A program made the position numbers and the translations under genes. From assembly GCA_000310025.1 (NCBI GenBank), contig FN649741.1:1823384-1887383 (forward strand): a stretch of 64,000 bases of DNA, given 5' to 3'. Positions 1 through 12,330 of this stretch are shown here, piece after piece (position 1 is the first letter of the stretch; every line of letters begins with the position of its first letter). Under the pieces are notes generated by a model. It had not been told where the DNA came from. It worked only from the letters and a program-made list of their open reading frames with translations, and did not search any database. This DNA is from Ectocarpus siliculosus. Its lineage: Eukaryota > Sar > Phaeophyceae > Ectocarpales > Ectocarpaceae.

Positions 1-563
1 GGGGGGGGGGGGGGGGGTGTACTCATAGTCGTGCATGCCGTAGTCGTTAGACCATTGACCTCGCATCCCTACAAAGCCGGGACGGAGCACGCCGGGTTCT
101 CACCGGACCAGGCTCTCACATCACCAAGCGCGAAGCGCCGTGAGGTATGCGGCGAGTCGCATGAAGGGTGAGCTGCCATCCTGCTAAGGGTGTTCGGCAT
201 CTTGTGCTTACTTCCTTGCGTACGGATGACAGCTACGTATGACATAATTTATTTTCTGGTGCTTTCACTTCCAGAGACAGTTGTAAGCACTGTGTAACTG
301 CCTCGAGGAAGCTTGACCATTTTAACACAACGTGGTGCGATCATCCCCCGTTGCGCGGAGTGAGGTTTCTCCACCCCGCACAACATGATCTACTCGACCA
401 CCATTATGGTTACCGCCAAAAAAAAAACCGAGGAAAAAAAAAAAACGGTAACCTGGTTGCCGAGTTCACGAAGTGAATTGGCTTGTTTTACAACGTCGTT
501 GCCAAGCGACGAAAACCCAATCCCGATGGCAAACACCGAGTGGGGAGCACCGGGGGGGGCGGG
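1..563 (-). repeat. C/G-tract-ended interspersed repeat, copy R1
   Basis: Reverse-orientation copy of a roughly 430-640 bp family seen seven times in the window (R1 to R7). In plus orientation a copy runs: C-run, one or two 67-bp units beginning CGGTGTTTGCCATCGGG, a T-rich stretch, a conserved core containing GCGGGGTCGAGAACCC, and an end reading GACTATGAGTACACCCCCC. This copy touches the window edge, so its outer flank is not visible. No coding capacity is supported; the open frames over it are frame shadows of the 67-bp units. Confidence 0.85.
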
Positions 564-903
564 TGGCAGCCGGATTAAACACTCACGATTTTCATTCGTC
601 TCTTTTCATGGGTATCGAAGGCACGATGTGAACGGAACTCCTCCGTCACCGCGACGCTTCAGTTGTTCTCTCGCTTGCCACAGACCGACGTAGAGCAATC
701 GTACCGTAGGTTTGCAGGCGATGCCAGGGGTCGAGCATAGAATCACAAATACCCAGAGCGGGCATAGAATCACAAATACGCAAACTTCCCACATGGATAG
801 AAAAAACTTTTGAGTCCGAGGTACTTCCTCAATCGTTGCCTTCGAGCCTCTCCACCTTTTCACGTGTGCAAACGCTCAACAACTGCTGCCGCTGCGGCTA
901 CAG
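564..903. other. Sequence upstream of the first visible exon of copy A
   Basis: Probably intronic. I searched it for the WYPV exon that precedes the Rieske exon in copy B and found none. It holds a short tandem duplication: CATAGAATCACAAATAC occurs twice 29 bases apart (about 733-779). It ends in a pyrimidine-poor CTACAG acceptor. Confidence 0.4.
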
Positions 904-3900
904 CTGCTCGGCAAAGACCTGGTGGTGTGGCGGAACAAGGAGGAGCGCTGGTCGTGCTTTGATGACCGCTGCCCTCACAGAGCGGCACCACTCACCGAGG
1001 GCAGAATAGAGGACGACGGCTCTCTCCTGTGAGTTGAAAGTCCTCCGCCATGACAGTGAAAATATCAAGGGTGTGTTCGGTAGGGTACGGGTACCCTCGT
1101 AGGATATGACAACTTACCGAAGCGTACCAAGATTTCGGTATGGTATGGAAGCCTGTACCGAAGGGTACCGATAATTTCGGTAGGTTGTGAAGCCTGTACC
1201 CAGGCATACCGAGACGCTCGGTAGGGCGTATCCCGCCGGTATTTACCGGTGGTATGCCTCAGTACGTACCCTCGAACGCACCCCTTTTTGTGTGTAGGGT
1301 ATACTCGTTAGGGTATGGAAAACTTACCGAAGCGTACCGAGAGTTTGGTAAGGTTTGGAGCTCTATTCAGATCGTACCGAGATTTTCGGTAGGTATGGAA
1401 GCCTGCTCAGATCGTACCGAGCCTCGGTAGGGTACGTACCAGCGGTTATACCGGAGGTATGCCTCGATACGTACCTCACCGAACACACCCTTGAAAAATG
1501 TGATCAGCCGGCGTCCGTATGTTTCAAGGATTTGTGAGAAACTCTTCGATACCACCTCTGTTTCCCTCCCACCACAAGTCCGTTTTGCTATCGCGTGCCT
1601 ACTGTAGAGATGTACAAGACTACGTGTTCAAACTCGCGCGGTCGTTGGCCTAGAACCCGAAAAATTGCATAAAACACAGCCTTGCCCATGTTGCATCCGA
1701 CAGTGGCACGTTTCGATCAGCCCCCTGTTTCGTACGCCCTTCGTTCGCCAAACTCGTGCCACCCGCCGCTCCTGCTGGATTTAGTTGTGCGTACCACGCG
1801 TGGCGTTTCGACGCCGATGGCAAGTGCCTGAGCATCCCTCAGAGCGACAGGGGAGGCAAGGACGAGGCCCAGCCCAAGGCGTGCGCGAAGGTCTACCCCA
1901 CACAGGCGAGGTTTGACTCATTTTTCTACTACCACCGCCGACCCGTACCCCTGCAGCCACCACACAGCCGAATAGCGGGTACAGACATGCATATTCTCTG
2001 AATCTGAGCTGCGTAGCACTTGGTACAATTTCGTACCAAAATGGTTCTTAAGCTTGTCTCGTACCATACGTGCCTCGTCTCCGAAACGGACCACATGGTT
2101 CAACATGTTTACCGCTGCTGTCATGCCTTTTAGCCAACAATGACCCGGTGCTTGACATATCAAGGGAAAACAAGGCTAACACTGCTGGTGTCTCCCTCAT
2201 AGGCGAGAAGCGATACTCTGATTCGTGTACCCAACTCAGAATCACGACCTGTAGCGCTGCGTGACAAAGAGTACAACCACGAGCGTGTCTTGTTCCTGAA
2301 AGATTGCAATCTATCTTGCCACACTCAGCAAATATTCTACTTTTGCGGTATAGATACTTTTCCGGGTTATGAGAAAATGTCGGCGTACATGTTCGATGTT
2401 CGCCGCCGGCGGGTTGCTGGGACATTTCCTTGCGCTCTTCGGTTTCGGTACCTGCCTCCTTCGGGGGGCGGTGCCTTTTTCCCTCGATGGACTGACACCT
2501 TTTCATTAGGCACCTGGTATGTGCGGCGCGCGCACTAGCTTCCATTGCCCTATGGCTCCCCGTTCACGCGCTCCCCTTCCCCTCCCAATAATGAAACCCA
2601 CGTGCAACTCATGTCAGGTGGCTCAGGGTATGGTCTGGGTGTGGGGAGAGAATGGACCGGACGCGGGCCTGGAGAGCGCGCTCACTCCCGCGCAGCTGAT
2701 TCCCGACCTCGACGATAAGGAGGGAGTCGAGTCCGGCAGAGTAATGCTTGCCAGTGTCGGGCAAAACGACCTGGCGTACGGCTGGGACACGTTCATGGAG
2801 AACGTTGTTGACCCGTCACACGTCACCGTGTCCCACCACGGTGCGTTTCGCATCAGGTCGTGTGTGTGATGGTGTTGTCAAAGCGAGGTTGCACGTGTCA
2901 ATGACGTTGGGACTGTTGAAGAAATATACGAGAGAGAAAACACATGTTATTTGTATAAGTCTGCAATCGACTGTTCATCTCGAAAGGTTGTCTGTTCCCG
3001 TGTGTATTTCGTTTTTTTTTGTTGGTGCTATGTATCTACTGCTGCTGTTGCTACTGCCGTTGTGGTTCTGGTTGTTTTTTGTGAGAACTGTATTTTTAGT
3101 TGTCCCTGGAAATTGCCTCGTGCTCACTCCGCAGGTATCGCTGGCGACCGCTACACGGGGCCCTCGCCGATCGACTTGAAGCCTTCGGCACGTTGGCCAG
3201 TGCCCACGAAGGTCAGTTCAGCTGATCTTGAGTTCGTGCTCAATTCGTTCGCAGCATCGGCTGAGAAACAACAACACGCGGTGGAAAGCTAATTCCCCTC
3301 ACTAGCACCTACCAAAGACATGCGAGGTTGTTTTGAGTGCGTCTGTCACGTAGGAGTTTCATCCACAATTTTTGGCGGGTCATGTTGAATGGAACTTCTG
3401 AAGCGCGATCTGGCCGTGCATTCATCCCAAGCAGGTAGCCTTTACCCGTTCTCGATCTGCGTGAATGCATTGGTACAATCCCGTCCCCGATGCTTCTTGT
3501 ACAAGCACGTTGCCGTCCATCCGCGGAACCAAACTCCGCTGGAATGACCGCGTACTTCTCTGGCAATTTACTGTTTTCGGGAGTCGGAATAGTTGGAAAC
3601 CCCAGGATATCTGTCGTGCATTTTTTCATTGCTCTCTCTGATTCTCTGCATGACCGACTCGCAGCTCGAACGAGATCCTGCGAGAGTTCTCAGAGGGTTT
3701 TTAGGTTACTGCCATCAAAGACAAAATTTTCCCGCACACATGTTCCTCCGGTTGGTGTCGCCCACGATAGTTTAGCTGCAGGCAGGTGTGATCGCGGCGT
3801 GGGGCCGTGGTCGCAACTACGATGTGGTGCACCCTTTTTCGAGGTTTCCATGTTTTTCCCTATCCTGAGCAAGCGGACGTTGTCAGGTTGGGCCTGAAAC

Positions 3901-6900
3901 AATCATCTCGGGTGCATGTGTGCGCTAGCCGGTGACGCGTGCTGGTAGTTCACTTACCCGATCCGGTTCGAGAACGAAAGCAGAAATATGCTCGCGCCAG
4001 CGGGGGGGTTGTTCTGTTCCCGACAACGTTGCCCAATATAGTGGCCCTATTTTCCCTTTCCTATCTAATGCTCCATTCACTCTCACCTCCCCCGCCGGTG
4101 CGTGTGTGGAGCCTATCCAATTCCTTGGTGCTTGTTGCCTTCTCCCGCTCCATCCCTACAGTTCGCAGGTCGTGTTCACTCGTGATCACCTCTTCGCGCA
4201 CCCACCCACACCACCCACCCACCCCCACCTATGCATACGTGTCACGCTAAACGTCGTCCACACGTGCCGGGCCCAGGATGGATTTGAGTTCGAGTTTCGC
4301 GACGACTCGTTGCCGGCGGACAGCACGGTCACCTTCCAGCCACCGTGCCTGGTGAGATGAGAGGACAAAGCCAACCGTCATGTCTGTCTCGGAATTGCTT
4401 GATCAGATTGGTTTCATGAACGCTATCTCTGCGGCGTTTCAACCTGCAATAGGACGTGACAGGCAAGTGGTCGAGAACTTTGTCGTCCAGCAGAGGTCTG
4501 AGCTACTTGATGGTCTTTTTTTGAACATGGTGTGCTGGAAAGTAGTGGTAGACGTGCTTAGCTCTGTGTGTTGAATTCTGGTGCTGGTGGGGTATCGGTT
4601 GTTTTTCGAGCGACTGCCTTACCGTCCAGCCGGTAGAGCTCTCTTCCCGTCTTGATCGGTCGATTTCTCGATGTATCCCGCTTGAACGCATAGTTTCCAG
4701 TATTGGCTGAGCTGTCGCCAATTCCACCCCTTTCCTCCAACATGCGTAAAGATCAACGGCGAGAAACGGAAATCACGAAGCGTGCATTGCATCTTCATTT
4801 CTACGTGCACCTCCGTCGTGCCCGGAGTGGCGGAGCGTGGCATGCTGTTATGCTCCCATGCCACACATTTCAATGTGCACTTTGGCATTTCGCCCCCATT
4901 TGTGTGCACTACATGCTGAACCACTTTGTATCCTTTGCCACCAGGTTATCAATGAAGCCAAAGACTCGGCGGGAAAGCTCCTGCTCATCATATACGGTAC
5001 ACCCACTAGACCCGGCTGGGTCCGGCTTCTCGGCCGTTCGGTGAGAGGGTACTGATGCGTACCAACAACAAACATTTGTGTCCTCTATGCCTGCCTACAA
5101 CACTTTGTATTTTGGGTTGTGTTTGTGAATCAGCCTCGGAATGCACGTTGATTGCATGGTGCGCGTGGAGCGGCCTTGACCATGAATATGTGGCGCCCAT
5201 GCTAGTCATCTCGATACATGCGTCAAGCTTGTATGGGTCTACCGGCGAAAGCCTCTCTAGCGAGACATGGGCCTGGTCCTTTTCGCGAACACCTCTCTTA
5301 CGGAACCACCTGCTCTTTCGTGAACAAATGTCTCTCACAACACGTGACTTTTCGTGCCGATTTGGCGGTAAGTCGACATCTGTTTCTCCTCGCTTTCACC
5401 CCTCTTGACCCCTGAACAACCTTCCTGTCGCCTCGCCGACGCTCCACTCGGCACCCCGTCGGTGTGTGGCGCGCTCCAAAAGAAGACAGCAGTCCCCGTC
5501 TCCCGTGGACCACGCCGTCCTGACAAGAACAACGCCCTTCCTGTTGTCATCCGCCCGTTCTCGCCTTCGTCCTCCGTTCTTCGCGGACAGGCTTATGTGC
5601 ACACGTTTGCCCCGAATTCGAAAGAGGCTAAGGTGCAGGCCAAGGAGGACAAGAGAAACGGGGTGAACAAATCACGGTTGCAAGCTACCGCGAAGTAAGT
5701 TGACATCTCTTGTGTGCGGCATGAATATTTTTTGTGTGCATCAACATGGGAACCAGCTACAGTACATTGTAGGTGTCCCGATATAGTGCCGGACGTTAGA
5801 CCCGCACCAACCGGCCACCGGCACTATTCAGAGTATTTGCCTGAATAGTTCCAAGGCGGCACTGTTCAGGGTCTCAAAATCCCTCACTATTATAATAGTA
5901 GGCACTATTGACAAGTAATCGATTTCAGAGTGCATCTCTTTGCTTGCGGGGCTGACAGAGCGCCAAACGAACGGTATATGGATCAATTGTGAGGTGGGCG
6001 GCGTGGGTGGGCTTTTCTAAGTCTCGTGAGGCTCCTAGCCTGTCGAAAACATGCAGTGATCACATTGTTGATTTCTTGGCCAGATGCGTTACTTGTTGCA
6101 CCGTTGTTCCCTTCCCACCTCAGGGCACGAATTTAGTTTTTGAACCGTTGCCGCTGCCTTCGAACCGTAGACCGTGCTGCCTATTCAAACTACACCTCGG
6201 TATTTAATGGTGTAGTGGCAGGCAACCTCAAAGGCACCCGTCAACAGCGAAAGAAGGACGCTCATGCGCGCACCCGATGCACGGACAGTTGAAGTCCGAC
6301 ATGGACGTAGACATCCTAAAAAAAAAAAAAAAATGCAACCCAAACGAGTGAAGATAAAGCAATCCTTCAGAAGCAAGAGAAACGACCGCTTAAACAAGCG
6401 CCATGAAACCCCCACAGCTATGCTGATCTACCCCCTGGCGGTCTGCGTAGGGCTGATTCGCATAGAGTCTTCAGCAGCAGCACGTGCACCGCTACCAGTG
6501 GAGTGAGGCGTGTATATGCATCTGTGTCTCTGTGTGTGTGTCTTACCATCGACCGCGCTTACCGGCTGAACAAGGAAAATACAACAGTCTCAGTGAGGTT
6601 TAAAACAGAAGATACAACATTTCTCAAGCCATGATCTGAGACCCCGTGAGAGGGTGCCATGAGGGAGGCTAAGCAGTTTTCCAGATTGAAGACAGAAAAA
6701 CTGTAGCAACAGCAGATTATTCCACGTGTCTACCAAGGCTGCTACTTTGCACACGTTCGTTCGGAGCGCTTTCACCGTTTTCCTTGTATTTTCCACCTTT
6801 ACTCTCTTCACTAACGTTTCCACTTTGGGCGTTCATCTCTATCCTACGGCGTTTTTTGTGAGGAATGTCATCTGGCTCGAAACTCTTGCGGCCTTCAACG

Positions 6901-9900
6901 CCATATTTTCCTCCTGCCATCATCACTGCTTCACTTCTCTGTCCTTCTCTTCCCACCTCCTTCGTCACTGCCGACATCCTCCTCGCCCTACTTCTAAATA
7001 CTGAGATCCCAAACTGTTGGCTGATTGGCTGTGGTGGAGTTTGGTTGATCAGTGAACCATGACTTTTGAACTCGTCACGAGTTTGTATAGACAGAGAACG
7101 AGCTAGCTGGAAGGCAGATCGTCTCCGAATCCTGCTGGTGTGGTAGGCCTTGAGGCCAAGAAAGGCTGTGTGTGGTCTGGACCGGCACTATTGAGGGCTA
7201 CGACAGTGCCTGAACCGGCACTATTGTGGTATCCCTCAATAGTGCCGGTTGAGGCCCTTGGCTGTGTCAAGAAAAATTACCGGCACTATGCCAGACTTTG
7301 GCACTATTCAACCGGCACTATATCGGGATACCTACTGCTGTGTGCATAGTCAATTATTTATTGCAAGAGCGCAGGTTTGGCCAGGGGACGAGTGGACTCT
7401 GAAGTATACACCGCCAGACCACAGCACAGCAGTCAATTCGAAAGTTTGGAGCACTTCCAGATGTGTTACCTATGTGCGTGCTCGTCGGGCGTATCTCCCG
7501 CCGGTAGATCGACTTCTCCAAATCCTTCGTCGATGTAGAAAGACCAAACATTAGACCGTCTCCGCTCGTTGTCCCTCCGTCGTTTTTTCACACCACGGCG
7601 ACATGGTGAAGTGTTGTGACGAAGCTGCCATCCTGGTTGCAGCACGTCACTGGCAGCCTGTTTCTGCACCAAGACTTGGTTTTCCTTCACTACCAGGTAG
7701 GCAGTTGGTGCACACGTGACACGAATGATACTTACATGGGTTTTCATAGAGTGACTACCAGCTTCTTGCCTGTTGCCTCTTTTCTGAGTGTAAAAATCCG
7801 TTTGTTGGTTGTGTCCGTTTATTTGTTTGTCTCCCCCTCTGAGTGTCAACCTTCTCTGCACAGCGGTAAGTGTAGCTTTCGATTGACGTACTCCTTCCAT
7901 GCTGTCTCACACGCGTTTGCATTGAATACATTTTCTCCTCACGTACATTTTGGACGCGTCGTAGCGTCGTTTAGCTAATAGACGCATCCTGTGGGAAGCA
8001 GAAGTACGGCAGGGTCAACAAAGTATTGATTCGCTTACGGTGGGGCAAAATGACACTTCTCCTTGGTTTAACCATGCCGTACGCGCGGCACCCGCTCGGT
8101 TTTCTCTCGCATTTCCGTTTTGCGCAGGAGAAAATCTTGGCCTCTGCTGGGTGCGACAGCTCCAACTATGGCCAAGCAGTCTTCGTTCCTGCGGCTGCCG
8201 ACCGTGCCGTCCTGGCCCTGTGAGAGAGCACTTAGATTTTTCGAGGGGTGGGCGGATATTGCCACGAGAGCGCGCCCTAGGCGGACGGTCTGCGCTAAGC
8301 GTTCGCGGCCGTGTAGGTCATTGGGTTCTCGAATGGTGGATTGCATTTACGTCATCTCTGTCCTCGGTTATTTACGATTTACCCCTTCCCCAATTGCAAA
8401 TTGGGGTTTCAGCCAGCACAATTGTGGTATTGAACTGCGGGTCAAGACGAACATTGCCGTGCTTTTCGGTCTCGCTTATCGGTGGGCCTACCCTGGCGAG
8501 GGCTGACACCCCATTTCTTCTGTTGTGCTTGTCGTTGCGGCGAATGTGTTGTGGTGGGCCGGCGAACTGTCTTCTTCGTCACCCACCTTGCAACACCTCA
8601 AGGAGACAGTGGATCACCAAGCACGGGTCCGGGGGCCCCGCCTGGGACAAGAACTGCGACCGCACCTTGCCCCCGCGCGAGCGCAACCGCGAAGCCCTCT
8701 TCAACGTGTACGAGGTGACGCAACCCTAAGCCGCATCGTTTTTCTCTATACGCCATCGGAGGGACCGCGCCACTTACCCGCAGAACGATCGAGTCCGCGA
8801 CTCTTGAACAACATTTTTCCCTAACCTCGTCCTGTTGGCATCTCTCCTTGACGGGATGTGTTCGACGCAGACAGGTCGCGCCGTCGTTTCTTGCAGCTTG
8901 AATGAAGTTCTGTTCGGATTTGTTGTCTGCCGTATCCTGGATTGTCCCGATTCGAATCTCATTTCCCGTCTGCCGTTGTTTACTGTTGTACACTTGTGTG
9001 TCTCGACCTGGTGTTGCTGCAAACCGTGGTGGCGACCGCTCCGCCTGGGCACGGGCGGCGTGCGTGATTATGCAGAACCACACGAAGAGCTGCACTAGCT
9101 GTCAGGGGGCGCTCAAGAATGTTAAGAAGATGCTGACGACAGCCAAGACGGCCGCCGTCATCTCCTTCACTTGGGTGAGCAATATGCATACGCGGGCTTG
9201 GGGTAGTAGGGGTGAGTTATCCCGTCCAGTCGAGTGTTGCTATGACGGGACGTATCTACATGTTTGTCCACGGAGATGTCCGTCCGCATCGACATGTCTC
9301 TCGTCTTCATCGTCAACCGAGTAGTGGTAAATATGCGCGAATCACAGTACTATCCTTGGTTCGCCATTCACCTTCCATTTCGTGTTTCGTTAAGCGAGGC
9401 CGTCTGCTATATTTTAACGAACGGCGGTATCATTTGTAAAGAAGAGCCCGCTCTGCAGATGTTGGTACTTCTTGGTTTGGCCAAGTTTGTTCTTCCGTAC
9501 TTGTTTCTTCCTGCTTGTCTTCCTCGCCACGAACGCAAGAACAACGAACTCCTTTTGTGTTTTGTGTTAAACCGTCACCTGTTTCGCCTTTGACTCCACC
9601 GAGTTGACGCGTCATGCAAACTTCGAGCCGAGAGAGGTGCTTGTCTCCAAGAAGAAACATGGCGTATCCCCGTGCGCAGAGCCTGCTCTTTTGTAGGGTC
9701 CCCCGTGAGCGTTTAGATACAAGCTAGTCCGTACGAGCTCGGGGATTCGGGGTAGTGGAGCACGAGGCGGGTCTTTATGGTGTACGCGTGTCAATCCCCG
9801 AGCCCACCGCGGGCTTACATACCGTGCAATGACATCTCGTCACGCGCGTACAGTGTGCTGCATCAGTTCACATCGTCATCGGTGCTTCTCTTCGCCCAAT

Positions 9901-10385
9901 TCCCTTTTCGCTCGTTTGCCCCTCGTGCGATAACTTGTTCGCTCATTTGCCCCTCGTGCGATAACTTGTGCACGACCTTTCCCTAGTAACGAAACCGTTT
10001 GACGACTAACCAATACGATATGTGCAATGCAGGCCGTCCTGCGAGGGGCGCGCGCTGTGGGCACCGCGGCGGCGGCGGGATCGCCGTCGGCCCCGGTCAT
10101 AAACGCCGTGACGGCAAGGGCCATGCTTCCCGCGGTGGCGCTGACGTTCGCGAGCGTAGGGGCTGTCAAGGTACAGTTGACACCTACCGTGGTCAGCCGA
10201 CTTGGACGGTTGGTGTTGCGACGTTGGATTTAGGAAAACGCGTTCTCCCTAGCGCCACTCGGACAAAGAACCCGTCTCTGCTATGCTCTATTGCGCGTCC
10301 GTTGCCTTTTGGTCACCCCCAGGCCCTCGAGAAGCTACGAGGAATGTTCTACACCTACTCATTCCACCACCAAGACAGTCCTTGA
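904..10385 (+). CDS. PAO/TIC55-like Rieske non-heme iron oxygenase, copy A (5' part missing)
   Basis: Thirteen exons: 904-1028, 1785-1905, 2618-2840, 3135-3211, 4277-4351, 4945-5040, 5591-5694, 7612-7696, 8128-8219, 8603-8714, 9076-9174, 10033-10170, 10323-10385 (stop TGA). They join in frame to 469 residues. Rieske ligands are CPH and CAYH with 17 residues between the two halves. The mononuclear iron motif is DPSHVTVSHH (DxxHx4H), and CTSC is the C-terminal CxxC typical of pheophorbide a oxygenase, TIC55 and PTC52. Family members oxygenate chlorophyll-derived tetrapyrroles at plastid membranes; the substrate here cannot be told. The presequence and WYPV exons are not in the window. The intron after 1905 starts with GC. 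No broken exon was seen, so it may be a working gene that starts further left, or a 5'-truncated duplicate. Confidence 0.9.
1066..1493. mobile_element. MITE in copy A intron (hAT-like ends)
   Basis: Perfect 16-bp terminal inverted repeats, CAAGGGTGTGTTCGGT at 1066-1081 and its complement at 1478-1493. Similarity continues inward with changes. The flanking octamers GAAAATAT and AAAAATGT match at six of eight positions, compatible with an old 8-bp duplication. Inside are two diverged halves rich in TACCGA/TCGGTA motifs, with the second beginning near 1296. No transposase. The hAT assignment rests only on end sequence and possible duplication length. Confidence 0.7.
1906..1907 (+). other. Non-canonical GC splice donor
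   Basis: After the second Rieske exon, copy A reads CACACAG|GCGAGG where copy B reads CACACAG|GTACAC. The exon sides are the same, so the border is secure and the +2 base is C. GC-AG introns are a known minor class and usually have a strong CAG upstream, as here. If it is not spliced, the reading frame runs into the intron. Confidence 0.75.
5769..7335. mobile_element. Non-autonomous TIR element in copy A intron
   Basis: The 24-bp ends are inverted copies with one mismatch. The left end starts GTAGGTGTCCCGATATAG and the right end is its complement. The ends are lined with repeated ACCGGCACTATT / AATAGTGCCGGT motifs in both orientations (near 5820-5910 and 7165-7330). The 1.57 kb element fills most of the intron between exons 5591-5694 and 7612-7696. 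No transposase was recognised inside, so this is probably a deletion derivative or MITE. A clear target duplication was not found. Confidence 0.7.
9909..9970. repeat. 31-bp tandem duplication
   Basis: Two units starting CGCTCRTTTGCCCCTCGTGC, at 9909-9939 and 9940-9970, differ at two positions. They lie in the intron before exon 10033-10170 of copy A. Confidence 0.85.
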
Positions 10386-11110
10386 GACGTCCAAGTCGGA
10401 GTCATTTCGACACAATGTAGCAAGAACAGTCCCCGATCTGACCAAGAACTTCAGCGTCTATGCACAAGGCAAGCAGCCGGAGCTGCATCTCCCAGTTTCT
10501 TGTCCTGTCATACGCACACACAAGAAGAGTGCACCGCGGCGCACGTGGGTGTACCACAGTACACTGCAGACAGATGTAGATTCGGCGGTGTGCACCGTGG
10601 TGAATCAATGATACTGTGAGAGATTAAGGTTGGGGTGGTGTTGGATATGCCAAAGTACGACACATGGTCAGTTTTCATTGACGAGTCACCGTATCATGTC
10701 TATTTGCTTGCGCGGTTTTCTCTTGCCGTACAAGAAGCCCAGGCACTTCTACCGTGAGCTGCAAGCAGTGAGGATAGGCTCCCCTTGACACTACCTGTAG
10801 TTCTGTACCTCCAGATGGGTTGCTGCTTCTCCCTCGTCTCATTCGAGCATCTTCGTATGCGTTGGGCTGTTATAGTATTTTTGCCTTTAGCCTAAGATAT
10901 GCTGTATGGGCGGGTGAATGTTGTAGGACCTACAGTCGTAAGATGCGTACCTCGAGATCAATCAGCGGTTGAGAACCGGGTACAGTAGCAGCCAAGGGTC
11001 ACGAGGGGCGTGACAAACCCCTCGATTTTTCTCTCAAAGTAGGCTTTCTCTACCACCGTTTTAGCCAAAAGAGAATGTTCTCTTTTACCGTGTTGGCTAC
11101 GGTTAAAGAG
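10386..11110. other. 3' flank of copy A, no gene seen
   Basis: Presumably the 3' untranslated region and intergenic DNA after the TGA at 10,383-10,385. I see no convincing coding region or RNA gene. Repeat sequence begins shortly after. Confidence 0.5.
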
Positions 11111-11114
11111 AACA

Positions 11115-11290
11115 GAGACTGAACAAATGTTGGATGCCGCTTGGTTTCGGCGCAGGTTTCGGAGTGTTTTTAGAGATGGCTTCTGCGACGTTCGGTATTT
11201 CAGCTCCATTACTGATGTGGCAAACCTGAACGTGCCATCACGCAGGACGCCTCTTGATCGTGTCCTCTGCTGATGTTACCGTACTACAGT
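11115..11290 (+). repeat. Intergenic repeat family, copy 1
   Basis: Contains TTGGATGCCGCTTGGTT, then CTGCGAC..TTCG and AAACCTGAACGTGCCA..ACGC, ending in CTCTGCTGATG. It is the most diverged of five related copies between 11.1 and 13.6 kb. Confidence 0.65.
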
Positions 11291-11429
11291 AAGTACCAGG
11301 TTTCCGGCGGGAAGGTTTATTTTCTTTCTTTCTTTTGGATAAATATTTAGTCTTCTTCTATATTTGAGAGCCATCAACCATCAACACCTACAGTATCTAT
11401 TCCGGGCCCCGCAACCGCAGATCTACCCG

Positions 11430-11790
11430 AGATGAGACTTTTCAGTGATGCCGCCCCAAGAGGAACGTTGCCATGGACCTCCTACTACCTGGGCTGTGTG
11501 ATTAGACATAATCAATCCTTACAGCTGTGGAAATTAAGTGACACATGCTGGATTCTGGTTGGGCTTACCTCTGTTCGAGTCCTCGCATCAATCACTCAGC
11601 CTCATGACAAAACAATATAGGCAAGAAAGCCCGGTAGTCTACGCAGCAAAATTGATTAAGCAAACATGGGGTAGAATATTCAATCCGTGCTTTGGGGATA
11701 GGCAAAGAAAGCGGAGAACGGAGAGGCCGCGACAGACGTGGGCACAAGGACAGCGGGCGGACTTCTATTTGCGGGAATAACAAAGGGTAA
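11430..11790 (+). repeat. Repeat shared with 54,020-54,300
   Basis: Both stretches share in order CGCCC(A)AGAGGAA, CTACTACCTGGGCT, TCTGTTCGAGT/TCCGTTCGAGT, GGAAAGCGGAGA-type purine tracts and TGCGGGAATAA. They are clearly related but diverged. The 54-kb copy sits next to an LTR of a gag-only retroelement, so this may be part of an old element; its class is not resolved. Confidence 0.5.
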
Positions 11791-11814
11791 ATCAAGGTAG
11801 GGGGGGAAGAACAG

Positions 11815-12330
11815 GGGTTTTGACGCTGGCTCTTTCCCACGCTTTAATCCTTTAAAAAGAATGAAAACAACCTTCCCGCCAGGATTAAGTTAGGCGTTCT
11901 ATTGTCACTAGTAGAGGACACCATGAAGAGGCGTCATGCGTGCTGGCACGTTCAGGTTTGCTACTGGAACGGAAATAAATGAATATCGAAGGTCGCAGCC
12001 GCCTCTGAAAACAGTCCGCAATCTGCGCCGAACCAAGCGGCATCCAACAGTTATTGTCACAGCCATGCTCAGCGCCACGGACCGTAAACCTCTGAACGGC
12101 ATTAGCTACTGCTGTGAACCCGTAGTTCAGGAGATTGGGTTCGGTGACGGCGAGCATGGCTGTGACAAATGTTGGATGCCGCTTGGTTCGTCCGGCGCAG
12201 ATTTCGGACTGTTTTCAACGGCTGCTGCGACCTTCGATATTATTTCCGCTCCAGTAGCAAACCTGAACATGCCAGCACGCACGACGCCTCTTCATGATAT
12301 CCTCTACTGTTGACAATAGAGTGCCTAACC
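11815..12330. repeat. Inverted pair of the intergenic repeat (copies 2 and 3 head to head)
   Basis: About 11,815-12,085 reads as the reverse complement of about 12,135-12,330. For example, GAAGAGGCGTCATGCGTGCTGGCA in the left arm (11,927 on) matches the complement of the CACGACGCCTCTTCATGA region on the right. Arms are about 190 bp or more, with a spacer of about 50 bp, so the DNA can fold into a long hairpin. The left arm also extends into a segment with GACGCTGGCTCTTT that recurs near 12,645. Confidence 0.75.

Noticed and set aside
904-10385. Chlorophyllide a oxygenase (chlorophyll b synthesis) as identity
   Set aside because: The C-terminal CxxC and WYPV/FDW arrangement fit the PAO/TIC55/PTC52 branch, and CAO lacks that CxxC.
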